From NCBI GenBank assembly GCA_051647535.1, contig JBOFEA010000004.1:124001-188000 (forward strand): a stretch of 64,000 nucleotides of DNA. The letters are read 5' to 3'. This DNA is from Brevinema_A sp051647535 (GTDB taxonomy: Bacteria; Spirochaetota; Brevinematia; Brevinematales; Brevinemataceae). The first letter of the stretch is position 1; every line of letters starts with the position of its first letter. A model generated the notes under the pieces. That model saw nothing but the letters and a program-made list of their open reading frames with translations. It ran no database searches and was not told where the DNA came from. Positions 8,118 to 17,353 of the stretch are shown here, in pieces. A program made the position numbers and the translations under genes.

Positions 8118-10013
8118 ATGAAAAATCTGAAATTAATATTGTTATTCATATTATTTCCAATTTCGATTTTCAGCACAGAAACCAAATTCATTACCGATAA
8201 CGAGTTCAATAATATATGGCTATGGCAGCTGTCCAATACATCAATGACAGCAGGACAAGGAATTACCTTATCTCAAGACGCTGAAAATTTATATAAAACA
8301 TCTTATTTACTTTGGGCGGCAAAAAAAATAAAAAATGTTCAATATTTAGGAACAGCCGATTCAGCTAAAATCATTAAACTATCTCAAAATTTTCAAGAAG
8401 AAATTATTTATACAGATCCAGACAGATCACTGGTTGGAGCAATTGAATCCGATGCACAAGGAATTATTGCAGCCGTTTCTCCGGATAGTGAAATTATCCA
8501 CTTAAACAGCAATAACGAAGTATCTCAAAGAACAGCTGTTTCAAATACTTATATTTGGGATATTGTCCCCAATCCTAAAGGTGGATTTTTTATCCTTACC
8601 GGATTGTCGGCACAAGTATACGAATATAACAACAAACAATTAAGCGAACCTATTTCTATTGACAGCGAAGATCATCTGCTTCAAGGATTATATATTGATA
8701 ATACGTTGTGGGTATTGGGAGAAAACGCTCTTTACAAAAAAGAAGGATCCAAATTTACCGCTGTTGCAGGTTTTAATTTTACAGCTTCAGGATTTGTGTA
8801 CACTAACAATACTTTTTACATTGCTCAATCCAGTATTTCCAAAAACACCGACAGCTCTAAAAAAGATCAAATTTTTAGTTCTCTTATTTCTGTAAAGAAG
8901 AACGGTGTTATTGAAGAATTATTCAGTCTGCAGGGATTTTATTTTACTGCAATAGGAGCTCATAACAACAAATTAGTTATTGGTGCTGATCAGTTTGGAT
9001 TGTATGTTGTTTATGATCCTATTGCAAAGAAATTTACTTATTCGAGTTTGGGAACAGGAAAAATACTGGAAGTACTTAGTGAAAACGGTGAATTAACATT
9101 AATTACCAGTGATTCATCCGGTATTTGGAAAATCGGAAACAATACTGCTCAACAAGGATGTTTCATTTCAGAAGTATACGATACCAAAAACGTTTCTTCA
9201 TGGGGAGCATTTTCTTCAGAAACGTCAACACCTGTAGACACCAAAATAGAATTTTTTATCCAAAGCGGCGTTACCGATAATCCGGAATATTGGTCAGATT
9301 GGACACCTATTGCCGATGGACAAAAAATCCCTGTATCTAACGCACGTTTCATTAGATATAAAGCAGTCTTATATTCTGCAAAAAAAGCTCTTCCTTATGT
9401 TTATAAAGTAAAATTCCCTTATACAGAAATCAATCTGGCACCCGTCATTTCCCAAGTCAACATCCTACAAGAAGGCCAAACAATAAAAGCATTTTGGGAA
9501 GCTATAGATCCTAATAATGATAAATTAGAATTTGATGTATATTTAGCTGATGACGGTATGCCTAAGGTCAAACTTAATCCATATCCTATTACAACTACAA
9601 ATTGGAATTTCCCATATAATTATTTTCCTTCAGGAAATAAGAGAATTACTATTACAGCAAGCGATCGTCCTTCCAACAGTGATCAAACAGCATTGACAGC
9701 AGAATATAATTCCATACCGATTTTATTTGATACAGACTATCCTATCATTAGTGATTTTACCGTTAAACAAAGCAAAAACAGTGCAGAAATAAGCGTTAAA
9801 GTAACGGATCCGACAAGTATTATTTCAAAATTTATCTATATCGTAAACGGTAATCAAGAAGTTTATGTATTACCGGAAGACGGCTTTTTCGACAGTAAAG
9901 AAGAAACGTTCCGATTCAACGTTCCGATACCCAATACAACTTTTATTCAAGTACAGGTTGTTGATTTTGCTAATAACATTTCCTCTAAAGGAATTACTGT
10001 GTTGAAAAAATAA
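8118..10013 (+). CDS. exported protein with beta-propeller and C-terminal Ig-like domains
   Basis: A signal peptide (residues 1-19, ILLFILFPISIFS) is followed by about 330 residues of propeller-like repeats. Next comes a beta-sandwich with the signature seen in sugar-binding-like domains of YVTN/WD-type secreted proteins (SEVYDTKNVSSWGAF, then YWSDWTPI and ARFIRYKA). Two fibronectin/Ig-like segments follow, one with a DPNNDKLEFDVYL stretch, and the protein ends VVDFANNISSKGITVLKK. Function unknown; probably an envelope or surface protein. A weak AGGATAAATAAAG ribosome site precedes ATG 8118. Its stop lies 12 bp before dxr, so the two may be cotranscribed. Confidence 0.72.
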   Translation: MKNLKLILLFILFPISIFSTETKFITDNEFNNIWLWQLSNTSMTAGQGITLSQDAENLYKTSYLLWAAKKIKNVQYLGTADSAKIIKLSQNFQEEIIYTDPDRSLVGAIESDAQGIIAAVSPDSEIIHLNSNNEVSQRTAVSNTYIWDIVPNPKGGFFILTGLSAQVYEYNNKQLSEPISIDSEDHLLQGLYIDNTLWVLGENALYKKEGSKFTAVAGFNFTASGFVYTNNTFYIAQSSISKNTDSSKKDQIFSSLISVKKNGVIEELFSLQGFYFTAIGAHNNKLVIGADQFGLYVVYDPIAKKFTYSSLGTGKILEVLSENGELTLITSDSSGIWKIGNNTAQQGCFISEVYDTKNVSSWGAFSSETSTPVDTKIEFFIQSGVTDNPEYWSDWTPIADGQKIPVSNARFIRYKAVLYSAKKALPYVYKVKFPYTEINLAPVISQVNILQEGQTIKAFWEAIDPNNDKLEFDVYLADDGMPKVKLNPYPITTTNWNFPYNYFPSGNKRITITASDRPSNSDQTALTAEYNSIPILFDTDYPIISDFTVKQSKNSAEISVKVTDPTSIISKFIYIVNGNQEVYVLPEDGFFDSKEETFRFNVPIPNTTFIQVQVVDFANNISSKGITVLKK

Positions 10014-10025
10014 TACGAGATCAAA

Positions 10026-11180
10026 ATGAAGAAAAAAATTATTCTGCTGGGTGCAACAGGTTCTGTTGGTGAATCGGTTCTCAGTGTTATTAGAACATAT
10101 CCTGAAAGATTCGAACTTGTCGGCATTTCCGGATGGACTAACATAGAAAAATTGGTTGAAATTATTAAAGAATTTCAGCCTCAATATGTTTCTCTCCAGC
10201 ATATCCACGAAGAGCTGAAACTGATATTTCCTAAAATTAATATTTTCTCCGGAAAAGAAGGAATTATCAAACTTATCCAAGAAGCAGACTACCATACCGC
10301 TGTCTCCGCTATACTCGGAACATCCGGACTTCTTCCGGCAATAGAAGTACTGAAACAAGGCAGAGATTTGATTATCGCAAATAAGGAAGCTCTTGTCATA
10401 GGTGGAACATTTTTAAAAGAACTTCAACAGAATCGTGGCGGGCAAATTATTCCTTTAGACAGCGAACATTTGGCTCTATTTGATTTATTGAGAGGTAAAA
10501 ATCCTGAAGAAATTCAAGAACTGGTCATTACTGCATCTGGAGGACCTTTTTTGAATAGGGAAATAGATGCATCTATAGAAATATCTGAAGTGTTGAATCA
10601 TCCTACATGGAAAATGGGTATGCATATTACCGTAGGCAGCGCATTAATGATAAACAAAGGGTTGGAAGTTATTGAAGCCATGCGTTTATTTGATCTTCCC
10701 GAATCAAAAATAAGAGTTCTTGTTCACCCTCAATCCAAAGTACATGCTGCTATTAATACCAAAGGCGGACATTGGCATTTTCTTGCTTCTCCTGCTGATA
10801 TGCGTTATCCTGCATTATATTCTTTATTTCACCCGGAAATCCCTATGGAAACTCCTTTTGGAGAATTCAATCCCGTAGATCAAGCTTTAGAATTTTTCGA
10901 TCCGGATTACAGCAAATTCCCTCTCTTAGCACTCGCCAGACAAGTAGCACGAGAAGACGGTACTATGCCGGCTGTTCTTTGTGGATCTATTGATATCGCT
11001 ATCGAACAATTTTTAGCAGGAAATATCAAATTTTATAAAATCCCCGAGCTTATCCGTGAAATTATTGACCAATTTACCAATAACCCCAAACCGGATATCG
11101 AAGAAATTCTTATTATCGATAACCAAGCCCGTATTAAAACACTAGAAAGGATAACATTTCATGGAGACGATCTGCGTTAA
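10026..11180 (+). CDS. dxr: 1-deoxy-D-xylulose 5-phosphate reductoisomerase
   Basis: Dxr (IspC) converts DXP to methylerythritol phosphate with NADPH, the committed step of the MEP isoprenoid route. The NADPH loop LGATGSVG is at 8-15, NKEALVIGG at 119-127, the metal-binding D145/E147 in LDSEHLAL, the ITASGGPF segment near 170 and the flexible-loop HPTWKMG further on, followed by GLEVIEA and VHPQSKVHA. At 384 residues it is full length. It implies the MEP pathway rather than mevalonate in this organism. The stop codon is one base from the convergent folD stop, with no visible terminator in between. Confidence 0.97.
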   Translation: MKKKIILLGATGSVGESVLSVIRTYPERFELVGISGWTNIEKLVEIIKEFQPQYVSLQHIHEELKLIFPKINIFSGKEGIIKLIQEADYHTAVSAILGTSGLLPAIEVLKQGRDLIIANKEALVIGGTFLKELQQNRGGQIIPLDSEHLALFDLLRGKNPEEIQELVITASGGPFLNREIDASIEISEVLNHPTWKMGMHITVGSALMINKGLEVIEAMRLFDLPESKIRVLVHPQSKVHAAINTKGGHWHFLASPADMRYPALYSLFHPEIPMETPFGEFNPVDQALEFFDPDYSKFPLLALARQVAREDGTMPAVLCGSIDIAIEQFLAGNIKFYKIPELIREIIDQFTNNPKPDIEEILIIDNQARIKTLERITFHGDDLR

Positions 11181-11181
11181 A

Positions 11182-12045
11182 CTATCTGCAGTGAAATGAA
11201 CGGTACAAATAAATCAAATTACCAATTAACGCTGCAATAGTCATAGGCCCAACCCCTCTAGGAACAGGCGTTATTGCTAATGCATTTTCTTTAAGATTTT
11301 CAAAATCCATATCGCCAGTTAATCGGTATCCTTTTTGAGAATTATCAGCTATTTTATTAATCCCAACATCAATTAATACAGTTCTTGGTTTCACCATGCC
11401 ACTTCCAATCAAAGACGGCTTCCCTACTGCAGAAATAATCATATCTGCATTCAAACATATCTCAGAAAGATTTTTTGTCTTGGCATGTGCAATCGTAACC
11501 GTAGCACCTCTGTTAAGCAAAAGTATTGACATTGGTTTGCCTACGATATTGCTGGCTCCAACCATAACAACATGTTGCGACTCTAATTTCCATTGCTCTT
11601 TTAGAGTATCAATAAGCATCATAACACCCGTTGGAGTTGCAGGTGCAAATTGAGACTCTCCGCTAAATAACAATCCCAAATTCACAGGATTAAAACAATC
11701 CACATCTTTATGCGGATCAATCGCATTTAAAATCTTAAATGTATCTATATGTTTAGGTACAGGAAGCTGTACCAACATTCCATGAACATCTTTATTTTTG
11801 TTCAAACAATCAATAGATTTAAGAACTTGATCCTCTGTACAGTTTTGATCAAAATGTATTAAATTAGTATCAATTCCTATTTTTTTACACGCTTTAATCT
11901 TTGCAGCAACATACGTATGTGATGCAGGATCGTTCCCTATTAATATAACGGATAGGTTTAGTTTCGGAAATGTTTTTAGCTGCTCGGCAAATCCACAGTA
12001 ATATGTATCAGATAATTTTTTACCATCTAATATTATTGCACTCAT
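11182..12045 (-). CDS. folD: bifunctional methylenetetrahydrofolate dehydrogenase/cyclohydrolase
   Basis: FolD interconverts 5,10-methylene- and 10-formyl-tetrahydrofolate using NADP. Visible signatures are the catalytic lysine region YVAAKIKACKKIGI, the GMLVQLPVP loop, PATPTGVM and the nucleotide-binding VVMVGASNIVGKP, ending with PVPRGVGPMTIAAL. Length 287 is normal. AAAGGAGA lies about 8 nt before the ATG at 12045. It converges on dxr. Confidence 0.97.
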   Translation of the reverse strand: MSAIILDGKKLSDTYYCGFAEQLKTFPKLNLSVILIGNDPASHTYVAAKIKACKKIGIDTNLIHFDQNCTEDQVLKSIDCLNKNKDVHGMLVQLPVPKHIDTFKILNAIDPHKDVDCFNPVNLGLLFSGESQFAPATPTGVMMLIDTLKEQWKLESQHVVMVGASNIVGKPMSILLLNRGATVTIAHAKTKNLSEICLNADMIISAVGKPSLIGSGMVKPRTVLIDVGINKIADNSQKGYRLTGDMDFENLKENALAITPVPRGVGPMTIAALIGNLIYLYRSFHCR

Positions 12046-12161
12046 CTCCTTTCTCCTTTGTCCTTAATTAAGAAAAATTCTTGATTGGAACTATAAATAT
12101 TTGTATTTCTTTTACCGATAATTAATTTAATAATAATTTTTTTAATAAAACAAGGAATATT

Positions 12162-13178
12162 ATGCAGGAAAATCAAAATTCAATATCTTCAACAAGTACT
12201 AAAGTATTAGTGATTAAGGGTAAATTCAAATTCGAAACATCAAATGTATACGGTTTATTTAGCATTCTGATTAATATAGATCTATGTATCATTATAGAAT
12301 CATATATTATTATATCATATTTCAGTGACTTAGGTGCTGTAAATATCAAACAATCATGGTTTAAATTAGAAGAATTATTCAACGATATGAAAATTACCGG
12401 TAATTTTGCAGAAAACTATACACGAATTTTTGAAAAATTATTTAAAGAAGTCCTCAAAAATAATAATACGATTGAATCTATCATATCAGATTACAATAAA
12501 CATCAGATCAAAAAGATTGAAAACTTAATGACAGATATCTTTGCCCGCATGCAGAAAGACAAACATTTATCATTAGAACTTGGATATGAAGAAACTTCTT
12601 TAGAAGATCTTAAAATTATACGAAGCACAAGAATTCAACAAGAAACTCCATCGCCAAATGTAGAGCTTATTAACGCTAAACCCATTCAAATTGATACAAA
12701 TGCTATTAGTATACCAGCATTCCCAATATTAGCACCTATTTCAGGAAGTATCAAATCACAATCTCTTCAACCCGGAACAAAAATCTTAATGAAACTTGAT
12801 TCTTCCACCCCTTACGGACAAGAATGGATTGAAACATTCCATGCATTAGATCATCGTAAAGGTGAAATCATTCCTGTAGTTGCAAAAGTAGATCAAATAA
12901 GTCCCATTATAAAAAAATCCTTAGATATTTTGGTTTATTACAACAAAAATCAGTATACTAAATTCAATATAGAAACTGATGTGAGACTTAAAGCATTCGA
13001 TCCTTCATCAAAAGAGAAAATGATTATTCCTGAAGATCTTCAAGATAAACTCTCTCCTGAGATCCAACAAGAACCAGAAACTACTACTTCAATAGATTAC
13101 ACTACCGGTTTTGCTCAATTGCTTGTGACATTAACAATCTTAGCAGTCATAGGAATTATTTCTTTCTTTGTTCTCTAA
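12162..13178 (+). CDS. unrecognised protein with a C-terminal membrane anchor
   Basis: 338 residues with no family motif recognised. A hydrophobic stretch near residues 30-55 (GLFSILINIDLCIIIESYIII) may be one membrane segment. A helical charged region follows (about 60-145), then a beta-rich middle (SIPAFPILAPISGSIKSQSL) and a clear C-terminal membrane helix (FAQLLVTLTILAVIGIISFF) ending at the last residue. AAGGA precedes the ATG. Its stop overlaps the convergent exchanger gene by 4 bp. The topology could be two-pass or tail-anchored. Confidence 0.65.
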   Translation: MQENQNSISSTSTKVLVIKGKFKFETSNVYGLFSILINIDLCIIIESYIIISYFSDLGAVNIKQSWFKLEELFNDMKITGNFAENYTRIFEKLFKEVLKNNNTIESIISDYNKHQIKKIENLMTDIFARMQKDKHLSLELGYEETSLEDLKIIRSTRIQQETPSPNVELINAKPIQIDTNAISIPAFPILAPISGSIKSQSLQPGTKILMKLDSSTPYGQEWIETFHALDHRKGEIIPVVAKVDQISPIIKKSLDILVYYNKNQYTKFNIETDVRLKAFDPSSKEKMIIPEDLQDKLSPEIQQEPETTTSIDYTTGFAQLLVTLTILAVIGIISFFVL

Positions 13179-14167
13179 AAAATAAGCCAAAGTGAATATA
13201 ACCAAATCACTACAATTGACACATAAACTCCTACACTATATACTTTTTTTGCCGTTGTTTTTGACAACATAATAAGAATTGTTGCCAAAGCAATAGCACC
13301 TATTGTATAAAAGCTATTAATAGGAATTTGAGACCACATATCATTTTTCGCAAATAATGCCGAATTAACCAATACAACCAAATTCAATACATTACTTCCT
13401 GAAATATTTTCTATCGCCATATTTGGAGAACCTTCTTTTATCAACTGATAACACATTGCAAACTCAGGTACTGATGTTGCCGCTGCTAAAAATATTGTTC
13501 CTATAAAATGATGCCCTAATGGTTTGCCGTAAAAAGGAGCCGGAATTTCAGCAATCTTATCACATAATATAACTAATATCCATGATACTGCTATAATTAA
13601 CAAAGCAAAAATAATAAACATAACTGCTATTGTTTTTAGGTTTGTTTGATCTGAACTTTGAGATTGACTTTGAGAAGTGTGTTGATGAATTCTGTATAAA
13701 TAATACATCATCAACAAATATAATATATTAACTATTGTTATTACTATATACTTGTTGAGTATAATATTCCAATAATAGTGTACAAACAATAATATACCGG
13801 TTATTAACAACATAATCAAACTGAAAGCAAATGTTATTATTGAATTTTGGTCTAATTTGAAATTAAAAGAATGGAATATCAACAAAATAATACTTAATAA
13901 TGCAAGATTAATAATATTAGAACCCCAAATCCCTCCGGCTGTTAAGCCGAACATTCCTTGACCGGCAGACACAAATGTACTGATAATTTCAGGAACAGAA
14001 GTTATTAAGGCTATTAAAATAAAACCTATCAACGCGCCGGAAATCCCTGCAGAAACTGAAAGCTGATCAGCATAAAATGCCAGTTTCCCGCTAATAAGAA
14101 ATACAGCAAATGCTGACATAAAAATTAACATCAAGACAATAAAAAAATTATTTCCGAACAACTCCAT
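13175..14167 (-). CDS. sodium/calcium exchanger family protein (CaCA)
   Basis: A 330-residue membrane protein with about ten hydrophobic segments and the two inverted alpha repeats that define the CaCA superfamily: LITSVPEIIST followed by GGIWGSNIINLALL in the first half, and AAATSVPEFAMC followed by ENISGSNVLNLVVL in the second. The E of each TSVPE and the N of each GSN form the cation site in known exchangers. It probably exchanges Ca2+ for Na+ or H+ (YrbG-like). It is 20 bp downstream of the metal permease on the same strand and likely shares its transcript. Confidence 0.9.
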   Translation of the reverse strand: MELFGNNFFIVLMLIFMSAFAVFLISGKLAFYADQLSVSAGISGALIGFILIALITSVPEIISTFVSAGQGMFGLTAGGIWGSNIINLALLSIILLIFHSFNFKLDQNSIITFAFSLIMLLITGILLFVHYYWNIILNKYIVITIVNILYLLMMYYLYRIHQHTSQSQSQSSDQTNLKTIAVMFIIFALLIIAVSWILVILCDKIAEIPAPFYGKPLGHHFIGTIFLAAATSVPEFAMCYQLIKEGSPNMAIENISGSNVLNLVVLVNSALFAKNDMWSQIPINSFYTIGAIALATILIMLSKTTAKKVYSVGVYVSIVVIWLYSLWLIF

Positions 14168-14187
14168 TGATTTCTCCCCTATAGAGC

Positions 14188-14982
14188 TTAATAAGCATAT
14201 TTTAATAATATTTTAGAAATAAAATATAGTAATAATGCATTTAATACAATCAACGCACCCGGAGCAACATCAAAGATTACTGACATAAAAATTCCTAAAA
14301 ACATGGAAGCCAAATTAAACAAAAAAGCAATAAGTAATGTAGCATTCATATTTTTTTTCCATAGTAACGCAAATGCCGCCGGAAGAACTGACATTGCAGC
14401 AATCAGCAACACCCCAACAAGCTGTATTCCAATAATAATACTTAAGGCCAGTGCAATATAAACTATTGTATCCCAAAATCCTACTTTTACCCCCGACACA
14501 ACAGCACTATCAAAATCAAAACTCAAATATACTATTTTACCAAATGCCGGAGTCAAAATAAGAAGTATTATTACCGCCACAACAAGTGCAAAAATAAAAT
14601 ACTCCCTTGTCACTCCTATTAAATCACCAAACAAAAAATTCATTAAATTAAAAGATTGACGCTTAGAAATTGAAAGTGCAATCATTCCAAAAGCCATTGC
14701 AGCAGAAAATAAAAGATTAGTTCCCAAATCAGAGTTTTTTTTGTACATGCGACCTGCAAACACTGTAATTAACATACAAAATATGACTGTAGTAGGAAAA
14801 ACAGGGGTATTTAATACTTGAGCCAATCCGACAGCTCCAAATGCTGCATGTTCTGTTCCAATAGCAAGAAATGTTAATCGTCGTGCTACAATAATACATG
14901 ATACTAAGGCAAAAAGCACAGATAAGACTACAGAAACCCCAACCGTATAACGAAAAAAAGAAAAACTCCATAGTTCCGGCAA
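14188..14982 (-). CDS. zinc/manganese-type ABC transporter permease (ABC-3 family)
   Basis: A 264-residue permease with about eight hydrophobic segments and the ABC-3 pattern (RRLTFLAIGTEHAAFGAVGLA, GDLIGVT, GVLLIAAMSVLPAAFALLW). ABC-3 permeases import Zn2+, Mn2+ or Fe2+ with an ATPase and a substrate-binding lipoprotein; neither is in this window, so the permease is an orphan. The start is TTG at 14982, fixed by AAGGAGG 6 nt upstream; no ATG fits. A Na+/Ca2+-type exchanger follows, suggesting a small cation-transport operon. Confidence 0.88.
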   Translation of the reverse strand: MPELWSFSFFRYTVGVSVVLSVLFALVSCIIVARRLTFLAIGTEHAAFGAVGLAQVLNTPVFPTTVIFCMLITVFAGRMYKKNSDLGTNLLFSAAMAFGMIALSISKRQSFNLMNFLFGDLIGVTREYFIFALVVAVIILLILTPAFGKIVYLSFDFDSAVVSGVKVGFWDTIVYIALALSIIIGIQLVGVLLIAAMSVLPAAFALLWKKNMNATLLIAFLFNLASMFLGIFMSVIFDVAPGALIVLNALLLYFISKILLKYAY

Positions 14983-15055
14983 AATATGCCTCCTTATGTA
15001 CCGAATAATACATTATATCAAATACACACAATAAATTCAATAAACAACAATATTC

Positions 15056-15982
15056 TTACTGAAACAAATCGGATAAAAACGAAGAAATTTTGTGATTTAA
15101 TTGTTCTTTTGTCATTGAATAGTTTAAAAGTTGATGTCTCAAACCATACGGTTCACGTTCCTGAGAAATATTAAACACTACTTCTTCTATATAAGGAGAA
15201 GAAATTTCTTGTTTAATGACATCTTGATTTATAAAATTAACAAGTTGATCATTTTTTTCATATGCTAAAAATACAGGTATAGTAATTTTCTTAAGGAGGC
15301 GTCTTGTTTTTCTAAGACCGTGTTTAAATGTAAAGATAGTCCATGGAAAAAACAAGCCCTCAGCATCACAAAATTTTTCTACTAATGATCTTTCCTCAAT
15401 ATTTTTAGGTGGTATGTGAATTCCCTTAGGTTTAATAAAGCAAAGCAGTCCGGAAAAATAAATTCCAATATTGTGCCTCCAAGACGATGGAGAACGATAC
15501 AAATTCACAGGACTTGCGACAATTATCAACGCTTCTAGCTTAGGAAACAAAGATGCCACTGTTAACGCCAAGCTTCCTCCTTGAGAATGACCTCCTAAGA
15601 CAATATGAGAATATTTTTGTGCATTTTTGATACATGTACTTACTTTAGAAGAAGCAACATGAACACTTTGTTCCCAAGCCCATGAACCAATTTTTTGTAG
15701 CTGTTCTTTATTATTTGCAGAAGCCGGCAATGCAGGTACATAAATATCCCAGCCTTCTTCTATTAATCTTTGAGCAATATCTTCAAATGTTTTTGGTGTA
15801 GAGTACATTCCATGTAGAAAGATTATCAATTTTTTATTGTTCTCTTTTGTAAACCAGCAATCTTCTGTTGCAGCATAGTTTTGATCTAAAATATCAAGAG
15901 CAGGTTTAGTATGTAGAAGAAAAGTATGATTAAGAATAAAAAACAACACTAACATACCAATTATTATAAAAAATACCATCAT
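15056..15982 (-). CDS. alpha/beta hydrolase, carboxylesterase or lipase type
   Basis: 308 residues with an N-terminal membrane segment or uncleaved signal (VFFIIIGMLVLFFILNHTFLL). The hydrolase core shows the oxyanion strand LIIFLHGMYSTPKTF, the nucleophile elbow GGHSQGGSLAL, a candidate acid in FLAYEKNDQLV and a histidine near the C-terminus (GLRHQLLN). The arrangement matches bacterial monoacylglycerol lipases and carboxylesterases anchored in the inner membrane. The substrate is unknown. It lies upstream of the metal permease gene with a 73-bp gap. Confidence 0.82.
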   Translation of the reverse strand: MMVFFIIIGMLVLFFILNHTFLLHTKPALDILDQNYAATEDCWFTKENNKKLIIFLHGMYSTPKTFEDIAQRLIEEGWDIYVPALPASANNKEQLQKIGSWAWEQSVHVASSKVSTCIKNAQKYSHIVLGGHSQGGSLALTVASLFPKLEALIIVASPVNLYRSPSSWRHNIGIYFSGLLCFIKPKGIHIPPKNIEERSLVEKFCDAEGLFFPWTIFTFKHGLRKTRRLLKKITIPVFLAYEKNDQLVNFINQDVIKQEISSPYIEEVVFNISQEREPYGLRHQLLNYSMTKEQLNHKISSFLSDLFQ

Positions 15983-16060
15983 AAAATAACTCCATTATTT
16001 TCAATATATTATTAATTACTATATATCTCAAATAAAATCAAACTATTAGTTAATAAAAAT

Positions 16061-16090
16061 TTGACTTTAATATAAAAATCCTGTTATTCT
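16061..16090 (+). promoter_or_regulatory. sigma-70 promoter for rsmI
   Basis: TTGACT (16061-16066), an 18-nt spacer and TATTCT (16085-16090), about 110 nt before the rsmI start. Confidence 0.5.
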
Positions 16091-16199
16091 AAATAGGATA
16101 TACACTTTGAATAAAAAATCAAACCAATAAAATTATTAAAGAAATAGCCAGTCATTAACCGAAATATAAAATATAATGCAAAACTATAAGGCAGGAATT

Positions 16200-16967
16200 A
16201 TGAGCGGAAAGCTTTTTATAGTAGGAACGCCTATAGGAAATTTAGAAGACATTACGTTGAGAGCTGTACGTACGTTGAAAGAAGTTTCGGTTATTGCATG
16301 TGAAAATATTCTTCGAACGAGAGCATTGCTTTCACACTTAGAAATTCATCATAAAAGAATTATCGAATATTCACCGGCTAACGAAAGAAATTCAGCAAAG
16401 GGAATTTTAAATTTTTTAAATCAAGGATTGGATGTTGCATTAGTAAGCGATGCAGGAACTCCGGGGATTTCAGATCCGGGAATGCTTGCTGTTCAACAAG
16501 CTGCATTAAATGGGATACCGATTATTCCTATTCCGGGAGTTTCAGCACTAACGACAATTCTTTCTGTAGCGGGAATTGGAAGCGAAAACATTGTTTTCAC
16601 AGGATTTTTGTCAAAAAAAGAAGGGCAGATTTTAAAAATTCTCAGAAACGCTGCTAAAGATGATAATTTGATTGTTATCTTTGTTTCATGCCACCGGATA
16701 AAAAAATTTTTAAAAATGCTAAAGGATTTAGAGATTTCTGCCGATATAGTCGTAGGTAAAGAATTGACCAAAACTTATGAACATATTTTTCGTGGAAATA
16801 TCGACGAAATTGAAGCTCAAATCCAAGAATCCGAAAAAGGGGAATTTGTTATAGCTGTTAAATTTCATTCCGATCTCCCCGAAAAACAGCTAACTATTAC
16901 TGCTTCAAAAAAAGAAAAAAGAAAACGTAAGATATTGGAACAAAATTCCAATCTCACTAAAATATAA
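16200..16967 (+). CDS. rsmI: 16S rRNA 2'-O-methyltransferase RsmI
   Basis: RsmI 2'-O-methylates C1402 of 16S rRNA in the decoding centre using SAM. Signatures: VGTPIGNL at 8-15, ACENILRTRALLSHL, the SAM-site segment SDAGTPGISDPG at 83-94, PIPGVSALTTILSVAG, and the late GELTKTYEH-like segment VVGKELTKTYEHIFRG. The longest frame starts at 16176, but the family start M-x-G-K-L-x-I-V and an AAGG 8 nt upstream favour ATG 16200, giving about 256 residues. flgM follows 55 bp downstream. Confidence 0.95.
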   Translation: MSGKLFIVGTPIGNLEDITLRAVRTLKEVSVIACENILRTRALLSHLEIHHKRIIEYSPANERNSAKGILNFLNQGLDVALVSDAGTPGISDPGMLAVQQAALNGIPIIPIPGVSALTTILSVAGIGSENIVFTGFLSKKEGQILKILRNAAKDDNLIVIFVSCHRIKKFLKMLKDLEISADIVVGKELTKTYEHIFRGNIDEIEAQIQESEKGEFVIAVKFHSDLPEKQLTITASKKEKRKRKILEQNSNLTKI

Positions 16968-17022
16968 CTGCATTTAACAAAAAACAAACAGGGAATTAAT
17001 AAAAAAGAGGAGGTTTCATAAT

Positions 17023-17316
17023 ATGGAGATCAAAGGTATAGGCGGTATTAATCCTACAGATTTTCCGAACAAAAAACATACCGTTTCTTCTGCAAAAACT
17101 CAACAATCCGTAAACCCATCAGATTCGCTGAATGTCTCTGATGAAGCCCGTTTTTTAGAAGATGAAATTTTTGTTAAAAAAGTTCTCGATAGTATTCCAG
17201 ATATAGATCAAGAAAGAATCAATATTGTAAAAAAACGTCTTGAAGATCGTTCATATGACACTCAGGAAGTTATTGATAAATTAACTGAGAACTTAATCAA
17301 AACACTAGGATTATAA
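17023..17316 (+). CDS. flgM: anti-sigma-28 factor FlgM
   Basis: 97 residues with the FlgM layout: a disordered S/T/N-rich N-terminal half, then DSLNVSDEARFLEDEIFVKKVLDS, PDIDQERINIVKKRLEDRSYD and VIDKLTENLIKTL, which form the sigma-binding helices. FlgM holds the flagellar sigma factor FliA inactive until the hook is complete and is then exported. AGAGGAGG lies upstream of ATG 17023. It faces the fliL-fliM genes across a shared terminator, which supports a flagellar role. Confidence 0.88.
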   Translation: MEIKGIGGINPTDFPNKKHTVSSAKTQQSVNPSDSLNVSDEARFLEDEIFVKKVLDSIPDIDQERINIVKKRLEDRSYDTQEVIDKLTENLIKTLGL

Positions 17317-17320
17317 AATA

Positions 17321-17353
17321 AAAAAAACATACTTTTGAAAGTATGTTTTTTTT
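17321..17353. terminator. bidirectional terminator between flgM and fliM
   Basis: CATACTTT (17328-17335) pairs with AAAGTATG (17338-17345), extended by an A7 run on the left and a T8 run on the right. Read from either strand it is a hairpin plus U-tract. Its right edge touches the fliM stop codon. Confidence 0.9.

Noticed and set aside
9870..10358. 162-residue minus-strand frame across the 3' end of the propeller gene and dxr
   Set aside because: Phe/Asn/Arg-rich shadow translation of two well-supported genes, with no ribosome site.
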